Origin: Treponema sp.
GTDB lineage: Bacteria; Spirochaetota; Spirochaetia; Treponematales; Treponemataceae
Direction of reading: 5' to 3'
Length of the DNA: 35,532 nt
Assembly: GCA_022640795.1 (NCBI GenBank)
Contig: JALCCK010000026.1
Span: forward strand, 1-35,532
The first letter of the stretch is position 1. Every line of letters starts with the position of its first letter. A program made the position numbers and the translations under genes. Shown one piece after another: positions 24,519-33,800 of this stretch. The notes under the pieces were generated by a model. It was not told the origin of the DNA. It worked only from the letters and a program-made list of their open reading frames with translations, and did not search any database.

Positions 24519-25514
24519 TCAGGCCTCGGCTGTAAGGCTCCGCTCAAGCGCAGGGCAGCCTTCGGCAACAATTTTGCCGCGATCCGAACTGCGGCCGGTA
24601 ATCAGATTCCCGACCTTTTCGACGGCAAGATGCGATTCCGGAAAATACTCGTCCGCCATCTGAAATAACGGCGGGAGATCCGGCCATACATCAAGCACGC
24701 ACGCAACACCCGCATCCAGCAGCAGCTTTCTGAATTGTTCAGCGTCGGGAAGCATTGCTTCTTTTCCGCCTGCCTGTATATAGACGGGCGGAAAGTATTT
24801 CAGATTTTCCCGACGGCACTTCACCGGTGAAACAAGCGGATTGCTCAGATTTGTCTCATACGTATAGAGATCTCCGCTGCGGCGTATACAGTCGGAATTC
24901 ACGACACCGTCATTCATCGATTTCCCCGCAAGCAGCGAAGAATCTGCCGAAATATTCAACCACGGTGAAAACAGGACTATCTGCCGGATACATTTTCTGA
25001 ACCGCTCGCGCAGATTCAATACAAGAGCAAGCGCAATGGAAGCTCCGGCACTGTCGGCACCGATAAGAATTTCGGTATCACCGGTCAGTTCCGTATCAAG
25101 CGAACGGGCGACCTGTTCGTCCGTATACACGGCCTTAAACACAGCCTGCAGATCTTCCAGTGCGGAAGGGAACGCATACCGGGGTGCGAGCCGGTACTCG
25201 GGAACGACGATTCTGCAGGAATCAGCATGTGCCTGTGCAGCGCAGAACTGCCGCCATGAAAACCGGGAACCGCCGATAAACGACCCGCCGTGAACATAAA
25301 TCATAATCCGCCGGGAAGAATACAGTTCCGGTTCAAGAAGATCACACGTCACTCCCCCGAAATCACGTTCGGAAACTTCAACATGATTCGGTAAAACGGG
25401 AGCACAAAATTTCTTTTCTATTCTGCTGCGGAAAGGTTCCACTTCTGTCTTTGAAGAATACGATAAAAGCCGTAACTTTTTTGCCGCTGCACGATAGTTC
25501 CGTAACGAGCTCAT
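24519..25514 (-). CDS. HSL-type alpha/beta hydrolase with catalytic His replaced
   Basis: The 331 residues belong to the hormone-sensitive-lipase (alpha/beta hydrolase 3) group: oxyanion loop YVHGGSF (HGG 75-77), PEYRLAP, nucleophile elbow GADSAG (Ser155), and the acid region GGKEAMLPD (Asp257). Where relatives have the catalytic His in a motif like DMPHVFQ, this protein reads DLPPLFQ, with Pro282 in the His place. His295, 13 residues on, could only substitute if the loop is rearranged. It may be a pseudo-enzyme or bind esters without cleaving them. ATG at 25514 is chosen as it follows an extended -10 by 6 nt; a frame start at 25775 lies inside the divergent metA gene. No Shine-Dalgarno is seen. 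Confidence 0.82.
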   Translation of the reverse strand: MSSLRNYRAAAKKLRLLSYSSKTEVEPFRSRIEKKFCAPVLPNHVEVSERDFGGVTCDLLEPELYSSRRIMIYVHGGSFIGGSRFSWRQFCAAQAHADSCRIVVPEYRLAPRYAFPSALEDLQAVFKAVYTDEQVARSLDTELTGDTEILIGADSAGASIALALVLNLRERFRKCIRQIVLFSPWLNISADSSLLAGKSMNDGVVNSDCIRRSGDLYTYETNLSNPLVSPVKCRRENLKYFPPVYIQAGGKEAMLPDAEQFRKLLLDAGVACVLDVWPDLPPLFQMADEYFPESHLAVEKVGNLITGRSSDRGKIVAEGCPALERSLTAEA

Positions 25515-25520
25515 AAAATC

Positions 25521-25553
25521 AGTATAGCAAAAAAACGGCACATTTGCTATACT
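25521..25553. promoter_or_regulatory. Symmetric divergent promoters of hydrolase and metA
   Basis: AGTATAGCAAA (25521-25531) and TTTGCTATACT (25543-25553) are perfect inverted 11-bp arms around an 11-bp centre. Each arm carries an extended -10 (TGCTATACT) pointing outwards. The metA ATG lies 7 nt after one and the hydrolase ATG 6 nt after the other, so both mRNAs are predicted to be leaderless. Confidence 0.6.
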
Positions 25554-25560
25554 TGTCATC

Positions 25561-26472
25561 ATGCCTATTAAAATACGATCAGATCTCCCGGCACGCAGAA
25601 TCCTTGAAAATGAAAACATATTCGTTATGACAGACAAACGGGCTGGCGCCCAGGACATACGGCCGCTGAAAATAGCGATTGTGAATCTTATGCCGACAAA
25701 GATAGCGACCGAAACACAACTGCTCAGACTGCTCGGAAACACACCGCTGCAGGTGGAAATATCGCTCATCCGCATGGAAAATCACGAATCAAAAAACATA
25801 AACGAAGAGCATCTGCAGAAATTCTATATAGGATCAAACGATCTTTTCAAACATCACTTCGACGGTATGATAATTACCGGTGCACCGGTAGAGCAGCTGC
25901 CGTTTGAAGAAGTGGACTACTGGACCGATCTCTGTGAAATCATGGACTGGGCCCGTACCAGCGTCTTTTCAACGCTGTACATCTGCTGGGGAGCACAGGC
26001 GGGGCTCTATCATCTGCATGGTATTCCCAAAAAGAAACTCGATAAAAAACTGTTCGGCATATTCCAGAATCAGCGGACGACGCTGGCAGATCCGCTGCTG
26101 CGCGGATTCGACGATTCGTTTCCTATTCCGCAGTCACGTCATACGACCGTACACTACAGCGACGTTATTCAGCATCCTGAGCTGACAATACTGGCACAAT
26201 CCGACGAATGCGGCGTTACCATCGTAAAATCAAACGATAACCGGGAAATATTCATGACCGGCCACCTCGAATACGATACCAGAACGCTTGCGGAAGAATA
26301 CTGGCGAGATAAAGATTCCGGACTGCCGATTGAAGTACCGAAAAACTATTTTCCGGGGAACGACACAAGCCTTCCACCGCTTTCGACCTGGCGCAGTACC
26401 GCCCACCTGTTCTATTCGAACTGGCTCAACTATTATGTCTATCAGGAAACACCGTTCAATTTTGCCGAATAG
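25561..26472 (+). CDS. metA: Homoserine O-acetyltransferase (MetA family)
   Basis: First step of methionine synthesis from homoserine. The 303 residues begin [15 protein letters not shown], the usual MetA N-terminus, which fixes the start. The catalytic residues stand at family numbers: Cys142 in [10 protein letters not shown], His235 and Glu237 in GHLEYD. Residue 111 is Glu ([12 protein letters not shown]); in this family Glu111 favours acetyl-CoA while Gly111, as in E. coli, favours succinyl-CoA, so the product is likely O-acetylhomoserine. No ribosome site is visible and the -10 ends 7 nt before the ATG. With metE and metF at the left of the window it completes part of the pathway; the sulfhydrylase is not here. 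It ends 7 bp before the convergent rlmM-like gene. Confidence 0.94.
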   Translation: MPIKIRSDLPARRILENENIFVMTDKRAGAQDIRPLKIAIVNLMPTKIATETQLLRLLGNTPLQVEISLIRMENHESKNINEEHLQKFYIGSNDLFKHHFDGMIITGAPVEQLPFEEVDYWTDLCEIMDWARTSVFSTLYICWGAQAGLYHLHGIPKKKLDKKLFGIFQNQRTTLADPLLRGFDDSFPIPQSRHTTVHYSDVIQHPELTILAQSDECGVTIVKSNDNREIFMTGHLEYDTRTLAEEYWRDKDSGLPIEVPKNYFPGNDTSLPPLSTWRSTAHLFYSNWLNYYVYQETPFNFAE

Positions 26473-26479
26473 TAATTTT

Positions 26480-27442
26480 TCAGCTGCCGCAATGAATCCA
26501 CGTAAGTTCATGCTTGTTATAATTCAGATGAACGACGCGGCTTGACGGAACGGCGGCAAACCGGGAAACGATATCCCAGTCTATCGTTCCCTGCATTTTT
26601 ATCGTACATATCATATTTTTTACCAGACCGCTTGAAAGCCATTTGTTTACCCATTCAAAAAGCCGTTCAGGGTAGCAGATGACATCGCTGAAAACCCAGT
26701 CGCAGCGGCCGACAGATTCAGGCTGCATCGTAAACGCATCGTGCGCGGTAAATGTTACAAGCGGATTTTTCATAAGCGACGGAGCAAGTTCGGCACGATC
26801 AACGGCAGTAACGCTGCATCCCAGTCCTGCCAGTACCCACGTCCAGCCGCCGGGGCAGGCTCCCGCTTCAAAACAGCGCTGTCCGGCATGGGGAAGCTCA
26901 ACGCCGAAGAAGTAGCACGCCATCGCAAGACTTTCCTGCAGTTTCAGATATGCCCTGCTCGGCGGATTTTCATGATCCTCTTCAAACTGCAGCAAACCGG
27001 CAGGAAGCGGACTTGTCGTTGCGGCAGAAGCAAGAATCGTTTTTTCATCAATCAGCGTATACAGTCCCATCGGACTGTGCGGAATAACCAGCGGGAATTT
27101 CCGGAGTTTCAGATTAATATACGGCAGCCGGTCCTGTATGAGCGATGCCCGACGGAAAAGATGAAACTGATACGGTGCCCAGTTCCGCTGGATTTCTGCA
27201 AGCGATCCGGCCGCCTCACGGATAGAATCAAAATGCAGCAGAAAAAGATCCGTCAGTGCCGTTCTGCACCAGTACGGTATCCGGTCACCGGCATTACAGC
27301 CGGCATAATACAAAAGCTCACCGTACCGGACAGGACGATCTGAAATTTTCAGACGTTCCGAAAATTCCGCGGCAAGCATATCCGGCATTTCGGGAAAAGA
27401 CAGAAAAGCGAAGCCTTCCTTTTTTTCTATATGAACTGACAT
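26480..27442 (-). CDS. RlmM-like rRNA 2'-O-ribose methyltransferase
   Basis: The 320 residues have an N-terminal domain (about 1-150, THUMP-like in RlmM, not clearly recognisable here) and a C-terminal RrmJ/FtsJ-type SAM domain. The K-D-K-E tetrad is complete: Lys167 (SRAYLKLQE), Asp253 (FSDVICYPE), Lys282 (CTIKMQG) and Glu312 (KHELTWI). The SAM loop is EAGACPGGWTW (192-202). E. coli RlmM (366 residues) methylates C2498 of 23S rRNA; that target is inferred. The start overlaps the PilZ gene end by 16 bp, so it is co-translated in an operon with it. Confidence 0.85.
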   Translation of the reverse strand: MSVHIEKKEGFAFLSFPEMPDMLAAEFSERLKISDRPVRYGELLYYAGCNAGDRIPYWCRTALTDLFLLHFDSIREAAGSLAEIQRNWAPYQFHLFRRASLIQDRLPYINLKLRKFPLVIPHSPMGLYTLIDEKTILASAATTSPLPAGLLQFEEDHENPPSRAYLKLQESLAMACYFFGVELPHAGQRCFEAGACPGGWTWVLAGLGCSVTAVDRAELAPSLMKNPLVTFTAHDAFTMQPESVGRCDWVFSDVICYPERLFEWVNKWLSSGLVKNMICTIKMQGTIDWDIVSRFAAVPSSRVVHLNYNKHELTWIHCGS

Positions 27443-27834
27443 TCCGTATCTTTTATCCGGTTTTCAATATCTTCATCCAGTTCCGCTTCACGGTCAAGAT
27501 CATCGATATAATCCGCCAGCCGGACGGTGTCGGGAGACCGTAAAATCATAAAACCGATACAGGTTGTTCCGCTTTTCACCGTCTTCCACATAGGGTGGCA
27601 GATCAGCGTCAGCGGACCTCCCGACATTTTTCTGGAAGGAAGAATTTGTACTGTGTAATCACTATCAGAATCAGGCTTTACTTCAGCAGGAAATCGAACT
27701 CTGCAGCCCTCGAGACTGATATTATCCAAAACACCCGGAAATATACAGAGATCGGGAGCCGACACACGCCCGAAATCGGCAAACCGCGGTAGTTTTCTAT
27801 CAGCTGCTGTACGCATGGACGTAGTATGTATCAT
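27427..27834 (-). CDS. PilZ-domain protein (cyclic di-GMP receptor candidate)
   Basis: The 135 residues form a single PilZ domain. RKLPR (13-17) provides the RxxxR of the ligand-binding arm and NISLEG (38-43) the second motif, with Asn where DxSxxG usually has Asp; NxSxxG is a common variant. A strand-rich core follows, with an acidic C-terminal helix (DDLDREAELDEDIENR). PilZ domains bind cyclic di-GMP and often control motility or surface structures. It begins 30 bp after the giant surface protein gene and overlaps the methyltransferase gene. ATG at 27834 or 27816 are both possible; neither has a good ribosome site. Confidence 0.8.
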   Translation of the reverse strand: MIHTTSMRTAADRKLPRFADFGRVSAPDLCIFPGVLDNISLEGCRVRFPAEVKPDSDSDYTVQILPSRKMSGGPLTLICHPMWKTVKSGTTCIGFMILRSPDTVRLADYIDDLDREAELDEDIENRIKDTECQFI

Positions 27835-27864
27835 TTCCGACCGGCAGTCAAGTGAATCGGTTCT

Positions 27865-30800
27865 TTATTTTTTGACGCACATAACCTTGCGGGTTTCGTC
27901 TATATCCGGACCGACGACCCGGATAAAATAGAGACCGCGTGCAACTTTGTTACCTGCTTTGTTCGTACCGTCCCAGCGATAGTAATGCAGTCCTTTAGAC
28001 GTCCGTCCGTGCTGCAGATATTTGATAATATTACCGTCCAGCGTCATGACAATGACATTCAGATTCCCCGAAGACGGCATCTTTACTTCGACAACCGTCT
28101 TTTCACCGTTGTTCACGTTTATGACGTTATTGAGTATCGTGACACCGCCGCGCTGTGCAGAATAATCCTTCAATTTAAAGGACCACAAATCGAGACTGGT
28201 TATATCGGAGCTGTCTTTGAGACGCAGCGCATACAACGGCATCGAAGTTCCGCTGTAACTGGAACCGCTGCTGTCATCGGCTTCCGGCGAATGAATGATC
28301 GTCACCGGATTACCGTCGCTGTCGTTGATGCCGAACAGGAAACTGATCTGGTCCCCGGCCTGCCATGAACTGTAAGCAGTATCCGTTGTTACCGGCAAGG
28401 TAAAGGTCACCGTATTCGGGTCCGTCTCCTGATCGGGAAACTCAAAGTCACTGAACGCAACATACTGGGTATTATTTGCCGGTGCAAGATTTTTAAAGAT
28501 ATCCGACGTAACATTCGGCAGCCATATCCGCCAGTCGTTCACACTTCTGCCGTCGGAATCACTATTTCCGTTATTGTCGTTATATTCCGTTGAAACGGAA
28601 CTGCTGTCCGGGCTGCGGGAAAGATACACCGTCAGATAGTCCGGAAGACCGCCCGTATTATCGGTCGTACCGTCGTATAATTCAGAAGCGACAAATATAT
28701 CATGATCGGTAAGCAGCGTTCCGTAATTATGCTGATCCGCATTCCAGTCGTGTACGGCCCAGCTGCCGTCTTCGTAGAGGCCGGACGTAATATCTTCTTC
28801 TTCATCAGTCAGTCTGTTGTCGTACGCATACTGGGGATTAACCGCATTTACCGCGAAATCACTCACGGCATGCGCATCGTAATTCGTTACATAATTTCCC
28901 GTTTCATCCTGAATATACGACACATACGAACCGCCTATACCGGTCGCCGGATCAAGTGACGTGTCGGATACATTCACCCGTAAATAGAGATTTTCAACAT
29001 CTGAAAGTGTAATATTCTCTGTCGTAGTCAGGATAAATCCGGTCGCATCACTGTTTCTGAACACTAATTCCGCTGGAGTATCTTTGATTTCAATATCAGT
29101 TGCAGCCGCGTCGGTCCTGGAATCAAATAATTCCAGACATTTCGGAATGTACTCCCAGGTATCAAGGACCTCAGAAGTCGTACTGTCTTCATAATACGTA
29201 AACTCATCAGTCACCGATTTTGAAACTACAACATACAGTTTGTCTCCGCCGAGTGGAGCTACAGTCATATTGAATTCCGGAGGCGTACGGTCAACGGTAT
29301 CTATGGTGGCGGTTTTGAGTCTATTACCGGCAAGGTCCGTTATAGTTCCCTGTGTATACTTTACTGCAAAAGTTGTCCGAAGCGATAATATTGAATCGGA
29401 AAAATAAACGGCAAAATACAACCCGTCTTCGCTGCCTGTCTCATTGTATGTGCTGTTTGACGGAAGAAACAATGTTCCCTGCGCACCACCGGTAATGGTA
29501 GTATCGGCAAAGTCCGTCGACGGTGTTCCGTCGGTATCGGTCGTATACTTAAAACTCGACGCAGCATCATAGAGTGACGCATATCTGATGCCACCCGAGG
29601 TCTGATTAGCAGAATCCGTGAAAGGACGTGAACCGCCGAAAATATCCGCAGCATACGAAGTAGAAAGCTTCAGTGTCGAAGAGTCAGACCCATTGCACCA
29701 TCCGACTCTCGAATACCATTGGGCTTCTGAGGATGTATATTTCGGCGTATTGTCGAGCAGATGGAACTCGATTCTATCCAGCGTTGTACTACCGTCAGTC
29801 GCCGTACCAACCGCCTCATATTCAGAAAGGTCGCTGCTCCATGTATCGCTGACTCCCCTGAACGGTGCAAACACCGGCGCTGACGTATCCCAGCTGCCGT
29901 AGAGCGTCGTCGCAGCGGCCGTTACAGAAGCTGCGTCAGCAGCAGCCGTATTCACCGTTACAGCGGATAATTTATGACTGGTCAACGATGCAGTAGCGGC
30001 CGTAGCATCCAGTATATTGGCATTCACGGAAAGGTCGGTAATATAACTGTTCGCTATGCTTACGGCCGTTCCCGACGGTTCCGTCGCACTGTCGATATAG
30101 CCGATCCACTTTTTGTAGCTATTACCGGAAGTATCGGTTACGGAAGTATCATCCGCATCAACATATGCTGCTATGCCGATACGGATGCGGTCCGTCTGGA
30201 TATCCGCATCGGCTCCGGCATACAGCGGGAACACGCGGTACAGAGAATGAACGATATCGGCATCGGTTCCGTCAGTAGAACCGGCGGTTATAGCACCGTC
30301 GGAAATTTCAACAAGACCGTCCGACGTTATTCCGGACGAACTGTTTTCAATGGCACCGCCGTGAACTGAATCAGAACTGTACGACGTATCTGCCTGCTGG
30401 TTTTCTACCGTCGTTACATCGTCCGGAACAGCCGCCATATCACCGATGTCGACCGGTTCGGAATACCGCAGTTCGATAAAATTATGCGCATCATAATACG
30501 GCTGGCTGGAAGCTCCGGCAGAACTGTCGTATGCAGTATGCAGTTCCTGTCCGGTAAAGGCTTCAATAAGCACCGGAGATGCCCGGTCCGCAACCGCAGT
30601 AAACCGGCCGTCTGCGGCAGACGTATTTGCATCGTCGGTTCCGTCGCCATCTATATCATAATCGGAAGCAGACGGTTCGCCGTCATAATTGCCGATTCTG
30701 TTCTTGTGACAGTCGCGCAGCGTCGCATAGACACCGCTAAGAGCCTTCGGAAGATCGATATACGGAACGACGTTTTTATGATCGCCGCTCCGGTCGGTAC

Positions 30801-33800
30801 TTTCGTCGTAATGAACCGTCACCCCGTCAGAGGTCGTCGTATCGTCGTCACTCTGCCCGGCGGAAATACCGGTTGCATCTGTATTCCAGGTATCTGCCGC
30901 TTTTATATAGAAGACAGAAAGATCTCCTGCACTGTCGGAACCGTCGTCTGCAGTACCGGTAGATTCAATACAGTCGGCGTCGACATACGTTCCGGTAAAC
31001 GCTGTCGACGACCCGTCGTTGTCATACGTGATGTTTGAAAGGGCCTTGTATATCTCGTTATTGCTGTTTTCTATTTTTAAAGAATCCCCAGAAACAGAAT
31101 CGACAAATTCCACGCGGATAACATCGTCGTACACCGTATACGTGCCGGAAAGATTCGTTGTCCAGCCGGAATCAGTCACCGTCCCGGTATCACGGTCTTC
31201 GGACGTATCGTTTTCAAGAAGTACCGGCCGGCTGAATGCAACATTTGTATTGTCCCCGCCGTTCGTACAGTTTTCGCCCGCTGCAACCCACGCGGTTCCG
31301 CCGGAATCACTGCACGAAACCGTACAATAGGCAAACGCCATGTTATACGCTTCGGCGAATGCAGAGGTTGCCGTATCGTTCGCCGGCAGTTCCAGCGTCC
31401 ATGAGGAGGAACCTTCAAGATCAACGCCGTTGTCGTAGAAATTCTGTCCGACAGTAATAGTATTATCATTGAGCGACGATCCCGTAACGGTACCGGTATA
31501 TGCCGTATGACCGATCGAAGTCTCTCCGTCCGGCAGTGTCTGCGGGAACGCGGAATACGGGTGCGTATCATCAGTATCGGAAGGATCAGCATCGAGTGAA
31601 ATTGCGGCTGTTTCCGTCCCGGTGTCCGACCGGCCGCTGTTCTTGTAGGCAAAAAGGTAGTCGACCCCGGAACTGCCGTCAGTCGCAACATCATCGTTAT
31701 ACATCGAAGATGCAGTACCGTTCAGCAGAACAAGATCTTCCGTCGTCGTTATACTGCTGCAGTTCGCTCCGAGCGTAACGGTTCCGTCGTAAAGCGCAAC
31801 ATTCTGCGCCTTGAGCGGAGAACCGATCGTTACCGTTTTGCCGGAATCCGCCGCAATATGCAGATCACGGTATCCGGAAGATCCGTCTGTTAGTGTAATT
31901 TCGCCGCTGCCTCCACCGAACGTCATCGCAGAATCAGTACCGCCGTCCCCGTACAGATATACGTCCGAAGCAAACGTAATTGCGCCGGAACCGGACGTGG
32001 TAATGCCGCCCGCAAGCTGACTCAGGCCTGATCCGTCCTGCGTAAAATCCGAGCCGGAATAAACCGTGATGTCCGCATCTTCTTCGGTCAGGAACACATC
32101 ACTGTTGGTTACGGTCATACCGCCGTTTGTTGTCGTAAAGGTCCCGTACAGGGTATACGACGTACCGTTCAAGTCGGCGGAACCTACGGAAGTCGCAGCA
32201 GCAGCCGTACTGCCGCCGAAAGTCGTCGCTCCGGTGGCGGCTTTCGTCTGGGTCAGAGCTCCCGTTACGGTAAGAGCATCGTCAAACGTCAGTGCGCCGG
32301 CATCGGTCAGCGTTAAAGATGCCAGCGCAGTCGTACCGACCGCCCCGGTAAACTCCACGGCCCCGGTCCCCGCTTCTATCGTCAGCGCTCGCGCAGTCGA
32401 ATCACTGTCTACCGTTGAATCAAAGGTCACCGCTCCGCCCGTACTGCTGTTATTATCAGTTGTAATCGTAACCGGACCGGTCAGCGTTACATCATTCGTA
32501 AACGTCACCGCTCCGCTTGTGTCCGCCGTCACGCCTTCAGTCGTAACATCCCCGGCCGTAGAAAGCGTCCCCGTTTTATCTGCTCCGAACGTCACGTTCC
32601 CCGTCGTCGTCGTTATGTCCGCCGCACTGTCCAGCGTTGCCAAATCCGTCGAATCAACGGTGACGTTCCCTGTCGTTGTATCAATTGTATCTGTAATTGA
32701 AAGTGTCGAAGCAGAATCAATATCGATAGCCCCTGCACCGGATGAAAGCGCCGCACCGACAGTCACGGCTCCCGTATGATTTATCGTGAGATCTGTTCCC
32801 GTCGTCGTTATAATGGCCCCGGTATTGTCAAACGTCGTTCCCGTGGAACTGAATCCATTATCAGCAGTCACCGTGCCATTCAGGTCGACAGAACCGCCCG
32901 TCAACGATACAGATGATGCCGTCGTTATGGTACCGTCGCCTATGATTCCCACACCTTTTGCAGTCAGGTCCATCGCACCCGTCAGCGTTACCACTCCCAG
33001 CATCGTCGTTCCCGTTCCGGCACTCTGCGTCAGACTTGCAGCATAGATTGTTCCCGTGTCAACGGAAGGATTACCGGCAGATACGTTATCACCAGCGACA
33101 TTATATGCTGAATTGATCGTCAGCGCTCCCAGCGAAGAGCCGACCGCTCCCACTTGTCCTTTTAATTCAACATTTCCTGTTCCCGCGGTAAGCGTTAGTG
33201 CACAGCCGCTGCCCGATACCGCTGAACCGAACAGGATGTTTCCGGAACCGGAACCTGTGTTTATTACCGTATCAGCTGTCAGCACTGCAACCGCAAAAGA
33301 CACATCCTTATCTGAAGCCGTTACTGTACCTGCGAAGTTCGTATCACCCGCCGTATGTACAACACCACCGGTAAACGCACACGTATCATCGGAAGCATTG
33401 CCGAGCGTCACCGTACCAGTCGTATTGAATGTTGTTCCATTTGTAACGGAAACAGAAGCATTAAAAATAATATTTTCTGTCCCGCCGGCTGCATCAGACA
33501 GCGTTGCTGCAGTAAGTTTTCCGGTTCCATCCGCAAGCGTGAACGAGGTTCCTGTCGTATTTATTTCCAGCGTATTGAATGTCGTATCAGAACTTCCCAG
33601 TGTCAGCGTCTGTCCGGAAGTTCCGCTTCCGCTGAATTCCACCGTTCCGTTGTTTGCGGTAAACGCAGTTCCGCTCAGATCGGCATCACCTTTAAAATAG
33701 GTTGTTCCTTTTGTCGCCGTCAAAGTACCTGATCCGCTGTATTTTCCGGTAAAGGTAAGCGCCGCAGGAGAAGAAGCAGAACTACTCCCCGTAATCGTAC

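Noticed and set aside
25515..25775. N-terminal extension of the hydrolase to 25775
   Set aside because: It would run through the conserved metA start and adds 87 residues unlike the family; the promoter box lies inside it.
32066..32779. Long plus-strand open frame (237 residues, Val/Ser/Ala/Pro rich) and its neighbours between 31811 and 34165
   Set aside because: It is antisense to the repeat protein gene. The low-complexity Gly/Thr/Val codons leave few stops on the other strand. No ribosome site or family pattern is seen.
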